Shown piece after piece: positions 1 through 12,700 of a stretch of DNA of 64,000 nt. Every line of letters begins with the position of its first letter. Position 1 is the first letter of the stretch. The translations under genes and the position numbers were made by a program. Source of the DNA: Ciona savignyi (lineage: Eukaryota; Chordata; Ascidiacea; Phlebobranchia; Cionidae); the NCBI GenBank assembly GCA_000149265.1, contig CH003412.1, forward strand, positions 4,913,577 to 4,977,576, read 5' to 3'. A model generated the notes under the pieces. The model did no database searches. It had not been told where the DNA came from and was given only the letters and a program-made list of their open reading frames with translations.

Positions 1-15
1 AACTGCATATTAAAA

Positions 16-1873
16 CTAGAGAGTGTCAACCACGTGTTTAACCACCACTATTTGTAAAACACAAGTCGTATGCCATATATTCATGCTACAGTGTCCCTAA
101 CCACAATTTGTATTTTATAAACCGAGTGTGTAGTTCGTTTCTGCAAGCATAAACGCATGGTTCCCATAGTTATCAGACCAAACTTCTTTTTCATGTGTAG
201 TTGAAAAAAAAATAAACGTCTTAAATTTACGAACATTTCACCACAAATGTTTTGAATTAAAGCTTGTTTTTAAGCGTGGTGGTAAAATAAAGCTAAATTT
301 CAAAAATAGCCAGATTTTATAGTTTCAAGGAATTCCCCTGGGTTTAGTAAATAAGTTTCTGTTTTACATATGTGGGTCATGTTATGTAACAATTCTTAAA
401 GTTTTATTTAGTTTTGTCGACTCCTTGTTGGGTATGTCAGTGCGATATGGCATGCCTGTCACAATCATATTTCAAGAACATATTTTCGTTTTTAAGGGAA
501 TTACCCTAAGTAAATGTTTTCTTTCTTTTAATTAATTGACTCAGAGTGTTTAATGGTCTAAAATTTCACCAAATCTGATCAAAATTAGAGCAACCGTTCA
601 AGCGCTATATGCCCCAAAAAGATAATTTATTAGAAAAAAACGTTTCGGTTTTTAACGTCTCAGGGGAATTCCCCTGGATTTATTCCCCAAAATTATAGTT
701 TCTGCATATCTAGACCATGTTCTCTTAAAAATGTCAAATTTTTATTGCGATTCCATTACTTATTCTGGTAGATGTCGGGACGCCATGCCATGCATATTGC
801 TATCATGATTTGAGGAAAAAATCTTATTTTTAGGGTATTTCATTAGGTAATCTTTTTTATTTGTTTTAAGTATTAAATCAGTCACTAATGCACTTACATT
901 CTACCATATCTGATTAAAATTGGAGAATCTGTTCAAGCGCTATTCCGTAAAAAGCTATTTTGTTAGAAAAAAATACCGTTTTGGTTTTTAAGGTCTCAGG
1001 GGAATTTTCCTTAAATTATCACCCACAATTTTGATTTCTGCATATCTAGACCATGTTGTCTAACAAATGTCAAATTTTATTTTCGATTCCTTTACCCCTT
1101 TTGGTAAATGTCGGGGTGAAATGGCATGCTTGTCACAATCCTGATTTGAGAACAAAATCCAATTTTTTTGGGTATTTCCCTAGGGATTTTTTTATTTTCC
1201 TTAGGTGTTAAATAAGTGACTAATTACTTACATTCCACCAAATCTGATTAAAATTAAAGCAGTCGTTCAAGCGCTATGCCCGAAAAAGCTAAACAAAATT
1301 GGAAAAAATACCGCTTAGGTTTTTAACGTATCAAGGGAATTCCCCTGGATTTATTACCCAAGATTTTAGTTTGTGCATATCTAGACCATGTGGTCTAACA
1401 AATGACGAAGTTTCATTGGGATTCCAGTATCCCTTCTGTTTGATGTCAGAGCCACAATCCATGCCTGCCACAATCTTGATTTAGAAACATATCTTCATTT
1501 TTAGGGTATTTCCCTAGGTAAATATTTAGTTTCTTCTAATTGGTAACGCAGTGGCTAACACACTACTATTTTACCAAATTTGATCAAAATTGGAGCAGCC
1601 GTTCATGTGCTATGCCCAAAAAAGCTAATTAAAAAAAACGTTTTGGTTTTTCACCTCCCAGGGGAATCCCCCTAGGTATATTACCCAAAATTTTGGTTTC
1701 TGCATATCTAGACCATGTGGTCTAACAAATGACTAAGTTTCATTGGGATTCCATTATCCCTTCTGTTAGATGTCGGAGCCACAATCCATGCCTGTCAAGC
1801 GTTTGACAAAAAAAAACGAAAAAAAAACGGACAAAAACAATATGTGTCCCATTTTTCAAATGGGACCCATAAT
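16..1873 (-). mobile_element. Repeat element E, copy 1 (four ~335-bp internal units)
   Basis: Read on the minus strand, this matches the elements at 56756-58120 and 58454-60024. The landmark TCTAGACCATG recurs near 708, 1042, 1378 and 1706, so four tandem units are present at a spacing of about 328-336 bp. Each unit carries a GGGGAATTCCCC-type palindrome (best near 664-676). The element's 3' terminus (positions 16-19) ends in CTAG next to T, as do both other copies. The other end, near 1790-1873, has a short inverted repeat built on GGGTCCCATTT. I found no transposase. The CTAG-T end resembles a Helitron 3' end, but a convincing terminal hairpin and a 5' TC are missing, so the class is open. 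Confidence 0.75.
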
Positions 1874-1992
1874 AAAGATTATGACATTAGAGTTAGTTTT
1901 AAAAATGGGGTTGGAGTTAGGGTTAATTCTGGGATTAAGATTCGTGTTTAGGGCAAGGTTTAAATTACTTTCCGTAATTTTATTGAGCAGTT
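1874..1992 (+). mobile_element. Fragment of MITE with CCCTAA-like core
   Basis: The stretch GATTATGACATTAG and the following degenerate GGGTTAG-like core match the minus strand of the MITE at 16184-16356. The right end (TTTCCCTCCTTCCCACTTTT) matches that MITE's terminal inverted repeat. The left end is missing and abuts element E copy 1, so E seems to have inserted into or beside it. Confidence 0.55.
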
Positions 1993-2013
1993 TCCCTCCT
2001 TCCCACTTTTAGT

Positions 2014-2121
2014 CGCCCGGCCAGTTAGTCTAGCGGTTAAGTTCTACCAAATTGAAGGAACGCTTGAATCATATGCAACACACTGAAATAGCTCCGGTAA
2101 CCCGACGGTAGGCGCGAGGTG
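2014..2121 (+). mobile_element. SINE family A, internally deleted copy
   Basis: The tRNA-like head (CCAGTTAGTCTAGCGGTTAAG, box A) is joined directly to the 3' body (TTCTACCAAATTGAAGGAACG). Box B and about 130 bp between them are lost. The copy fades out after GCGCGAGGTG. Confidence 0.75.
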
Positions 2122-2212
2122 CTATGCAATATGTTTAGCTGCCAAATTTTTACTAGTATTAATTCATAAATTGCAATAATAGGACGACGCACTAATAGGA
2201 TAATTCTTTATG

Positions 2213-2508
2213 AGGATAGGATATTCATGTTTATCCCCGCGAATATGAAAACCAAGAGGGTTAACATGTGTGAATCCCACACGATTTTGTGATTATGTTG
2301 CTGTATATTTTAACTATTAAGTCGCCATTACCCAATAAAATACTTCACCTATGTTTGCCCTTCTCTTAGCCTGGTAAAACCCCGTCTAAAAGTTAGAGCG
2401 CTGCTACAAACACACGGGCAATCATCAGATCACCTCGCGCCCACCGTCGGGTTACCAGAGCTATTGAAGTGTGTTGCATATGATAGACACGTTTCTTCAA
2501 TTTGGCGA
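2213..2508 (-). mobile_element. SINE family A with a nested ~135-bp insertion
   Basis: The family A 3' half reads on the minus strand: AGGATAGGATATTCATG tail, then TTTATCCCCG. The sequence is continuous to about 2271, broken by unrelated sequence to about 2409, then resumes at CACACGGGCAATC. The tRNA-like head is absent beyond 2508. Confidence 0.75.
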
Positions 2509-3146
2509 GTGATAAAATAAGTGTAATCCAAATGTGCCCCTTTCCATTTAAAAGGGGACTCGTAAAAAATGTTCGGCTGATGCAATCTTCAAAGTAATAA
2601 TAGATACCATGTAGTTTAAAAAAAATATTGGAACGTCTGTTTGAACTTTGATAGCAGTTATTTTAAAGGAAATGTGCTAATACGTATGATTATTTATTAT
2701 TAGTACATTTATTAAACTTTAATAGGTTTGTTATTTATGTCAAAAATAGTTTTAATTCGACATATTATAATACATGTATCTGTATTTTGCCTACATCTTA
2801 TCCGATCTATCAAAAACAATGTGTTAAAATATCAGAGTTTTGATAGACGATTTAATACATTTGCTTAAACCTTAAAGTTTTGCAGTGATCAAAATAATAG
2901 TATACACCGTATGTACAATGAGTTTATAATATGGACCGAGTAAAATATTGCCGTATTTGTTATACGTAGTTTATGCTTTGCATACTGGAAGGCTAAATTT
3001 TTAAATACGAGCTATAATTTAGACAGGCTTTGTTGCTGTTGGTAAATATTTGGTCGGATTATAGGGATTAAAACAAAGGAAATAAAATCAAAGATTACTG
3101 GCTAATTTAATAGAAGTATAGAACTCACAGGCCAACTCATTCAATC
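2509..3146. other. AT-rich region upstream of EIF2S2, nothing recognised
   Basis: No open reading frame, RNA gene or clear repeat was recognised. It should hold the EIF2S2 promoter and 5' UTR, but no core promoter motif could be assigned. Confidence 0.5.
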
Positions 3147-6100
3147 ATGAGTGTAAAAGAGGTAAATTTGTTTTCAATTTAATAAAAAATCCAGGAGTAA
3201 AATATATTATTAAAATATGTCTTGTGTATACAATAGTATAAATGTTACATGCATTTGTGGTGTATTTATGTATATTAAACTGTAATTTTCATTGCATTTT
3301 TTGGAGAGTTGGAAATTTTTTTACTTATTATCACTTCATGCTTTCCAAACTAAGAGATGGGTTAAAAAACCTTTAATAGAGTGCAAACCATAAACATGAT
3401 ATTTTAAGGATAATCTTAAGTAAATAATAATAATAAAACAGATACTACAAAGCAGGAACCAGCGTCTCCTAAACTATCAGTGTGTAGCTTTTGCAGGTTA
3501 ATAAAGTAATAATGGTTATTTCCTATTGATACTCAGTTGCAAAAACATCTGGTCCCTTCTAACAACCTTATTTTCTAATAGGATTTAGATTTCACTAAAA
3601 AGAAGAAGGTGACACTGGACCTCGGAGAAGAGGATACAACAACAACAAAAGAAGCTAAACGTAACATTGCATGAAGTTGTATTACTTGATAAGATGGCAG
3701 CAAATGTGGGCTTTTCGGCCTTTTACTGCCTTCTCTCCTTGCCCATGTTGCTACATTTTGCTTATTTATTCGTTTTATGTATGTTGGATGCAAAATTAAA
3801 TTGATATGGTGCTGATATGGTCAGAAAAATTATAACTTAGGGTCATACCAAAAATAAATTATAGTTCGTCATGTCCTGAAATTTTTTTTAACAAAAATTA
3901 ATTGCCAACTGTGGTAACTTTTAACATTTAGTGGCTGAGCCATAACAAAAATATTTTCGTGGCAGAAAACTTTATTTTATGCTCTGCCTTGCAATTGGAA
4001 TGTTACCATTAGATTTGGTTACTAAATCGGTTTAACTATTTCTGTTTCATTTATCATCTGTCAAAAATATCCTTGTTTAGTGTTAATTTATAATCCAACT
4101 CAAGTTGATTACTTTGACCATATGATGAATATCATTTATCACAGCTGTCGTGGAAGAGTCGGATGAACTTGATTTGTCAAAATTAAAAAAAAGGAAAAAG
4201 AAGAAAACCGCATTTGTACTGGCTGATTCTGAAAATGTTCCACTTAAAGAACCGGAGACCAATACAAACGCAGGTAAAAATCATGTTGATGAATATGCAA
4301 TATGTAGTAAATATATATAAATACAGTGGAACCTTGCTTACCTGACTACCTATGGGATTGTCATCAAGCGGTCGCTTTAGCAGGGTGGTCGTATTATTAA
4401 AACAAAATAGAATGCATTACCATAGTAAAATATTCACAAAAAAATGATAATCGTCGGAAACTGATAGCAGAACCTAACATGAGAATGACTAGAAGGAAAT
4501 TTGCAATTTCTATTTAACTAATTAGCCTACATCAACATAAACATGAACGATCTAAGTAGCTTGCTTGTTGCTGGCTGGAAGGTGTCAACATAAAATTGTT
4601 TTGACCACTTAATGAGAAGCAGAACAAATTTTTTTTATATATAAAGGCTTTTTTTACATTAGAATGTCGTCCTGTTTGTCTTATAGCTTATAAAATGACA
4701 GGTAATCCTTGATTAAAACAAAATTTGCCAGGACCTCCGTTGCTGACCACAGTGGAGCAGATAATTAAATACCTGTGATGATTTCATAGCACAGGAAAAA
4801 ATCGACACCTACCATAACACATTGTTTTGTCTTCTGGTTCACAGATTTAATTTTTTTGGTGTTTTATATCCAGATGAACCAGAAGAAGAGCTGGTACTTA
4901 CAAAGAAGAAAAAATCAAAATCGAAAATTCTTAATTTGGACAATGAGGAGGTAAAAAATAGATGTTTTTATTTTTTACACTTATAACCCTGTACACGACC
5001 ACTCCCTAAATCTTGGGTATAGCAATTTAACTATCCAAAAGCTCTAGCAACTTGACTGTGGGCAAGAGCTGTATTTACTGTCACTGTTCAACCATAGGGA
5101 GAATTAAGAGTGTCCTACTTTAATTCTTATTTTATCTGGATACGTTGCGATACCTGCAGCTGCAGCAACCAATCTCTTGGTTGACACATAATAATTTATA
5201 GATTATTAAGTTCTTTTATCATACCTAGACATAAGTTTCCATCATCCTTAATTCAGTTATGTTATGTGAAATTGTTTATAGAATGGCGACACGAATGAAC
5301 TTGAAGAACTAGAATTAACCGGTAAAAAGAAGAAAAAACACAAAGTCCTGCCTGATGACCCTGACAAGAAAGTTTCGTTCGTTGACCAAGAAGATCTTGA
5401 CATTTCAATGGAAGCAATCGGTAAAATAACTAATATAAACATGAACTCCTGATGTTATAAACATAAACTCATAATAATAAGATTTTTGTGATCATGTAAA
5501 ATGGCATTAACAGTGTGCGCAAGTGTAAATACCGCACCCTGTGTAATAAAGCACCTGCCCATTTTCCAATTCACAGGGCTTTTTATGAATATCCTATAAT
5601 CATCCTATCATTTTTCTGAGTGTTCTAATATTTTTTTTTTAAATTGTGTAAAGAAATAATACTAGGATTGGTAAAACAAATTTAATGCCTGTTTAGGTAT
5701 TGTGCATTATAATTTAATGTTAAACATGAACTAATTTAGATGGTCAAGCTGATGTGGCAGTGAAAACATGGAGTGGCAGTGACCGAGACTATACCTATGA
5801 TGAGGTGAGCCTTTTATTGTAGTGGGCCACATTGTCACTTTTAAATTTCAAGAAAAATGGGTACATAAAGAAACAAATAAAAACCATTATAGTTATACAA
5901 AATCCTGTATTCCTGTTGCTCCCATACTATAGCCTACTATTACTGCGCCCCTAAAAGCTGACTGATACATATTAATTAGGCTAAGATTCAAAATTCAAAA
6001 TACTACTTCGAGTAAAAATGACTAGCGGGCCGCAGGTTGGACATCCCTGTGCTAAATTTTAGATAGAAGACCTATACGGTATATTGTCAACACTTCTTTT

Positions 6101-7823
6101 TTGCAGCTATTGACCAGGGTGTTCGACATAATGCGACAAAAGAACCCAGAAATGGTTGCTGGCGAGAAAAAGAGGTTTATAATGAAGCCTCCACAGTGTG
6201 CGAGGGTGGGCACCAAGAAAACATCTTTCCTCAACTTTTCTGAGATTTGCCAAACGTAAGTAAACCCTAGTGTGAACTTTCCGTATAATTTTTTTTCTAA
6301 ATTAAAGCATGTCCTGCCTATCGCCCTTAAACAATTCATTTTTTACTTAAAATAAAAATAGTGTTTATATATTTCACACCGATGACGATTAAGGTTGCAA
6401 CCAGAAATTGTGTTGAATATTGTAGTAGCAGTAATATTTTTATCAGATATAGGTTTTTTGGTTTGTAAGGAATTTTTAATTTGTAGTATATTTGTATTCA
6501 TGCTTTTTTTTGTTCCAGACTTCGAAGACAACCCAAACACATCCTTGCATTTATACTTGCTGAACTCGGCACAAGGTTTGACAGATATTTACTGATTCTT
6601 TTGTTGTTAATTATATGTCTATCTATGGTTAATATAAAAGATTTTTTGTTAATAATTATATATCTATCCATGGTCAATATAAAAGATTATTTTGTCGTTA
6701 ATTATATGTCAATCTATGGTCAATATAAAAGATTATTTTGTCGAGAATTATATGTCTGTCTATGGTCAATAGAAACATGGTTCTTTGTATAGCCTTGTCT
6801 TTTGACTGAGATGTAGTTGACTGCCATAAGTGGGAAAATGGGTCAATTATTTTATTATACGCTATGACAGTTCAACAATACAACACAACCCTGTTTAGAA
6901 TGCTGTACTTTTTAAATAAAAGTCAAAAGTAAAATTTCAAAACGTTTTATAAATACAATTCTTGTAAAACACAAATAATGGTCTTAGATAAAACCTTTTT
7001 CGCCCAAACCGTTAATTCACGTTTCTTATAATAGCAGTTTGCAAACACTGATACAATATATATTCTGCAATATTGACTTATATTTCATCGCGCAGTGGTT
7101 CCGTGGATGGCAACAATCAATTGATTATTAAAGGAAGATTCCAACAAAAGCAATTAGAAAGTGTATTGCGGAGATATATAAGTAAGTTTAAAATATTTTT
7201 CCATTATTAATAGTCCAGAAGTGTACTGGGATAGGATAGGATATTCATGTTTATCCCCGTTAATGGGAAAACCAATGGGGTTAACACACGCACATTCGTC
7301 AGATCACCTCGCGGCCATCGTCGGGTTACCGGAGCTATTGCAGTGTGTTGTATAATTGAGACATTTTTTTCATTTTGGTAGAACCTTTTGCTATGGTAAA
7401 GCGATTTGCATATCAAACCGATACCGTATTTTCTTCCCATTTAATGTTTACAGTCATATAATGGCAAACTTTTTATAATGTCACTTTTCATATTTACCAT
7501 TATATACTGCAAGATACAAACCTACCAGAACTTTTTTTTATTACAAACTAGGGCGCACACTTTCCGAGCAATGCCAGTATATTGGATGCCATAATAGTTT
7601 GCATAATACCTCTTTGCTTTAACCTTGTGCATTACCTCTGCAGGAGAATACGTGACGTGTCACACTTGTCGGTCGCCCGACACTATCCTAGAACGAGACG
7701 TTCGGCTTTATTTCCTTCGTTGCAACGTCTGCCAGTCCCGCTGCTCAGTTGCGGCAATCAAGTCCGGTTTCCAGGCCGTCACCGGCAAACAGTGCCCGTA
7801 TTCGCGCCAAGGCTATGTCTTGA
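3147..7823 (+). CDS. EIF2S2: Eukaryotic translation initiation factor 2 subunit beta (10 exons, frameshift near 3' end)
   Basis: This is the beta subunit of eIF2, which with alpha and gamma carries initiator Met-tRNA to the 40S ribosome. Exons: 3147-3161, 3582-3660, 4145-4273, 4874-4950, 5282-5420, 5740-5804, 6107-6255, 6519-6575, 7096-7181 and 7644-7823. All introns are GT-AG and phases agree. The N-terminal half has four Lys-rich boxes, in exons 2, 3, 4 and 5, which in this family bind eIF5 and eIF2B-epsilon. Exons 6-9 encode the conserved core ([38 protein letters not shown]). Exon 10 has the C2-C2 zinc finger (CHTC ... CNVC-QSRC) and GFQAVTGK. After GK the frame as given runs to a stop at 7841-7843 with an unrelated tail. 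Dropping one C at 7795-7797 restores RIRAKAMS and a stop at 7821-7823, close to the family's RAKA-type end. The corrected length is 324 residues, near the usual ~330. A poly(A) signal follows at 8021. Confidence 0.96.
5812..6051. mobile_element. hAT-like MITE relic in EIF2S2 intron 6
   Basis: TTTTATTGTAGTGGGCCACA at the left and GGTTGGACATCCCTG at the right both recur in the 56690-56755 repeat. The right end has the look of a hAT terminus (CAGGGATGTCCAACC when reversed). No matching left terminus or target duplication was seen, so the limits are approximate. Confidence 0.45.
6603..6770 (+). repeat. Tandem repeat, four ~45-bp units, EIF2S2 intron 8
   Basis: The motif TATGGTCAATATAAAAGATT recurs with small changes (CTATGGTTAATATAAAAG, CCATGGTCAATATAAAAG, CTATGGTCAATATAAAAG, CTATGGTCAATAGAAA). 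The units start right after the donor side of the intron and have no coding role. Confidence 0.85.
7229..7386 (-). mobile_element. SINE family A, 3' half, EIF2S2 intron 9
   Basis: The minus-strand 3' half is present from the GGATAGGATATTCATG tail to GGTAGAACC. The tRNA-like head is missing. It lies 47 bp downstream of exon 9. Confidence 0.85.
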
Positions 7824-8020
7824 TGCTTGTTCCTTTATTATAGCGCTCAAATCGCCAGGATAACGTGGCAGAAAGCTAATGATTTGTTCTAAAGAAGTAT
7901 AATTTCCGTAACTCCCGTCGCTTCAATATTCATTATAGGTAAAATGTATTTGTCTGGTTTGCTGTTTTAAAGCGCCGCTGCTTACGGTGTTTGTGAAGAG
8001 TGGTTTGCTTGAATTTGGAA

Positions 8021-8026
8021 AATAAA
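8021..8026 (+). terminator. Probable poly(A) signal of EIF2S2
   Basis: An AATAAA lies about 200 bp after the corrected stop codon and is followed by GTGTGG-type GT-rich sequence. This is inferred from position only. Confidence 0.5.
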
Positions 8027-8043
8027 GTGTGGCTCCCGGGGGA

Positions 8044-9610
8044 AAAGTACGGTAATTTTGTTTTTAATAGCTAGATTTGCGTAATACGGCTAAACAGGAG
8101 TAGGTTTAGAGAAAATGAGTCGATTAAAACTGTCTTACTAAATGTTTAGTTACCAATTTCTGAAATAACTTTCTAGTGGTTTGCTCAATGACACAACCGA
8201 TTTGGGCGAACTTGCGACAAGTTTCACTTAACAAAAGAAAGTCCGACTGCGAAATCTAACAATGGCTCCTCAAATAGTATACTGTAAAATAACATTTAAA
8301 ATTTCCGCTTTCTGTTTTGGGAGCCATTGCATTTTTGAATTTTATTTACCTTCTAACGATACAAACCCTTTTTTAGAAGTCTTTAACATATTAAAATTGA
8401 GAAAAATCCTAAAACTTCACAGCCGTGGAATAGTTAATTGTGAGTACACAATCGAAAAGCGGGCAATTTTTAGTTTTTTGAAATTTTAACAGTACATTAC
8501 CATAGCATGCGAAGGAAAGGCCTATAAGGTTAGTTAGAGTGGTGAAAAATAAGAACTGCTTGTTAAGAGGTAGGAAAGGGGCTCAATGAGGCTGGATGAT
8601 GTCAAACTTGTAGCAAATTTGCCAGTTTGCTTTAATATTATATTGTAGCGATTATTTTCCTTTATGTCAAAACTATTTGTGTTGTATAAATGATTGAAGG
8701 TCCGTGTTATGAAACCCGATTGTCCTTGCAACGCGAGGCAATTTTAGAATGTGTCACTCTTGCAAAGTGTGGCCTTTATGGCTGTTGTTGTCATTAAGGT
8801 GGTGTTAACAACTGTATTAAATAAGCTGGGATGTGCTTGTACAAAATAGAATACATATTGAGACTATCAATGGCCCTGAGTACAAGGATAGAGTGATTAA
8901 TACTGAAAACAAGACGTATTGTATTATGTTTGACTAAATTTACTTCATTGACTGTTATTTAGACCACTAGTCATATATATCAGAAGGAATATAAGTCGAA
9001 CCTTCCTGGTTTTACCTTTCTAGACGAAGTAATTTTATATCGTCGGCATCAAAGCTATAGCCATTGAACAGAAAGCAGATTGGCGGGCCAAAGCGGTGTC
9101 AAAAGATACTGCGGATATCATCAATTGTTTGGCACGGTAAAACAGTATCTTCATAAATTAACATTAAAACCTTTCGGGCGCTAAACACTTTACCCTGATT
9201 TCTTTGCTTATCCGTTTCTTAAGGTTGAAAGCTTACCGAATGAAAGTTTTAAGCGAATTTAAACGGGCCAATCAAATATCAAATAAACAACACGCTGCAA
9301 TGGCTTCGGCAATCCGCCTCTATTTTTAAAGTAATCTATTACACGTCTTATCCTGTCCAACTGTTGTCCCGAACCAGAATAAAACTGACTCTCCTGATCA
9401 ATCCTTCAGCCCGTGCCCAACCTTACAACATTGACAATGAGTTTTGCAACCAATACGATCTATCAGCTGCACAGTTCGCTAAGGAATAGTTGGGTCGGTT
9501 AGCAGGACAATCGACATTTTTGTTGCCGACGTTTGAGCGAGCGGTGGTCATGAAAAGGGTTGCTGGTAACGCTAGTCCACACAAAAATCGATGACATTGG
9601 ATATTAGCAT
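8044..9610. other. Intergenic region between convergent EIF2S2 and CTR1, nothing recognised
   Basis: The two genes converge here. No coding exon, RNA gene or repeat from the families in this window was recognised. The short open frames have no domain or splice support. Confidence 0.4.
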
Positions 9611-9616
9611 TTTATT
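9611..9616 (-). terminator. Probable poly(A) signal of the CTR1-like gene
   Basis: AATAAA on the minus strand, about 155 bp beyond the stop codon at 9771. Confidence 0.5.
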
Positions 9617-9770
9617 CTTCCACCACGAAATTTAATTGGTTTGGCAGCAATTTATACATCGGAGTCGTAGGCATATTTGGGTATAAACTATAAAGTTAAT
9701 GTTTATGGCACATCCGCGTATAAGACCTACTTACAGCAGTTATGTTGCATTGCCAGAACACGCGTTTGTA

Positions 9771-12700
9771 TCAATTACAATGGTCTTCAATGTCCTGTTG
9801 GTACCGCGAATTCCACGAAAAAAAGAAATAACCAAATCCCGACCCCAGCGATATTGAGATAGCCAGCCAAACGTTGAAAGTCATATAGACCAACATGAGG
9901 CACATACCCAGTGTTGTTTGTATCACTTGGAGAAAGCTTTGGAGAAGGTGGTAGCCGTTGAACAAACTAGATCTGAGGGTATAAAAAAGTGATTGAACTT
10001 TGCTACCTGCTGGTGTAATAACTCAGCAAATCGCATTGACCATGCACGTAGTGTTATTCTACCTTTGTTCGACTAGGATATATTAATGTTTATCCCCGTA
10101 AATGGGAAAACCAAGGGGGTTAACACATGAGAAATCGTCAGATCACCTTGCACCCACCGTCGGGTTACCGAAGCCATTGCAGTGTGTTGTGTATGATAGA
10201 CAAGTTTCTTCAATTTGGTATAGAACCAATTAATCCGCTGGGTTCAGGCAATGTACGTTAAGTGCCTTGCCCAAGGACACAACCTAGTTAGAGACCAGTT
10301 CATAACCTGCAACCTTTCCGTTGAAAGGCTTCGCCTTAAACCGCCAGACTAACCGGTCGACTGACCAGTTTTGTGGATAAGTACGTTCGTTACCTTTCGG
10401 TGAAGTGTAGCACAATCGAAACTGGACAGCTGCGCATTTGCGCAAGGCACGTGCAGTCGTGGGGAGATACTGGAATTAATGGGCTCTACTATAGCCGAAG
10501 AAACATTCGAATCATATACAATACCTTGCAATAGCTCCGGTAATGCGGCAGTGGGAACGAAGTAGTTTGACGGTTACACCCTATGACAACGCTACATGGC
10601 GTTTTCGCTATAGATAATCTTACGATTGCCCGTGTGATTAATAAGCCTTACAATAAGAACCTACTGGAAATAATGGTACATGCCAATATATATCATATAA
10701 TTCACAAATCATAACTTCTTTAGTAAGTGCAAGGAATAATTGACATCTTGTAAATAATATTATCATCTTTGTATATAGGCTTTTGGTGCCAAACATTTAA
10801 ATTTTACCAAACTATTTACTATATTTTGTCGGGGTGAATGGGCATCTAAATCATAGAACTATGTTAATCTGCAAACGTAAGCTTCAATCTTAACGGAACT
10901 ACAATTGAAATGTTTATCTGTTTACAATCTGTTGGCGATATTATAAGTGGTAAACAGGGTTGGGTCCGAGTGATCAATTTTTCGGAAGTTCACTTATTTA
11001 AAAGGACATACGAAAGTTTAATATTTTTCACGTTATTTACTTCTCACAGTAAATCGTTCTTAAACTTTTAAATGCTTAAGTCAAAACTAGTAGTTCTATT
11101 TAAATTGCAGCGCAAACCGCATTTAAAACAGCTTAGTTACGGTATTTGAAAAAAATCTCAGCTGCTTTGGCATTCGTTGCTTTTGTACTACACATACATT
11201 CAATGACGTAAATAAGGAGCTAATTAATCGACGTCTAAACGTCGATTTTGATGTATGTGGTTAACAAACGCGTCATAAAACGGTACTATAACTAAAATAT
11301 CATTCCAGTAACATTTAAACAAATATGATAATATTCAGTGCAGCTAAGAACATAGATGCAATTCATGACCATAAATTAATTCGTTTTTGGGTGTCATTTT
11401 AACTTTATTTAAACAATATTTTCTTACTGGAATCCAACGCTGAACTGGTAAATATTATGGAATCAGCCAGAGGCTATAAAGCTAACTTGAGTGTGGTTTT
11501 AAAGTAAACGTGACTTACGCATTAAGTTTGTTTTTAAAGAAACTTAATTCCGAGTCCTGGCTGCCCTTTTCATTGCATTTCTTTGCCTGAAACAAATTAA
11601 AGAAATGTAAGCAAATTAACTTTTGTTGTTGAACATCCAAAAAATGCCACCCACAAATAATTGTATTAATCTTTTATTAAGAAAAACACAGATTAATATA
11701 ACTTTGTAACGGAAAATACAAATAGTAGTTAAATGCAAATTAGAAGGTAGCATGACGTAGGTATGTACCTACCGTTGGTTTGCTGAATACCGACGAACTA
11801 ATACATTTCGCTATCGGGCAATGATTTGTAACAAATTGTGCAAACGAAAGCTGTCTATATTGCTCTGTTGCATGTTTTCATCATGGAAACCAAAAACAAA
11901 CTAATTAAACATGTAAATCCACAACTACGTGTATGGGGCAGGATAACAATGGCATGGACTTTTATTGTATAATATAGTATTACTTGGCATTTGTGCATTA
12001 TGGATAATATTTATAGCCTATACGTCGACATAAAGGATATTGCTATAGCTAACGTATATATATGTTAGTAATTACTGATATATATAATGATTTTCTTATT
12101 GGAACAAAAATTACTGACCGACATCATTAACAGATATTTCCTTAGTGTTTTCAGCGCCTCATAGAGCACGGCAAAGAAGAAAATACCGATACAAGATCCA
12201 GCTAGTTGTGCTTGGGTGTTGATATTCCAACCGAAGAACAAAACATAGATCGGAAGATCGAATTGAAAATACACCTGAGTTAAAATAAGTTATAACCCAT
12301 CAACAATTTTTCCTCTAAAAGTTAATAAATTAGTAAATGATATACGCCCTTCCCAAGGACACAACCGACCAGCTAACAACCAGTTTCGGTTATTCCACAG
12401 CGTTGTATACGTTATTGAGACGTATCTTTAGTTTTAGTAGGACCAAATAATCTATTAAGTTCGGGCCAACTCCGGAACGTCAGTTCTTTATTACAAAAGA
12501 GTCATTATACTATAAAAGTCAAAGTTTAATTATACATTAACTGTAATACGATCAATAATAAATTGATGGATGACATGTTGTATCAGCAGAAAAAAACAAC
12601 TCCCCACTTTTTCCAGTTTTTTTTTATGAGGATAGGCATTGCACGAACCAACCAAGCTAATCGGACAGGTATTATATATAGAAATCTACATATAGGCTTA

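Noticed and set aside
4325-4760. A pogo/Tigger-like MITE in EIF2S2 intron 3 (ACAGTGGAACCTTGC)
   Set aside because: One end looks right and a loose partner (GACCACAGTGG) lies near 4745, but the inverted match is too short to define an element.
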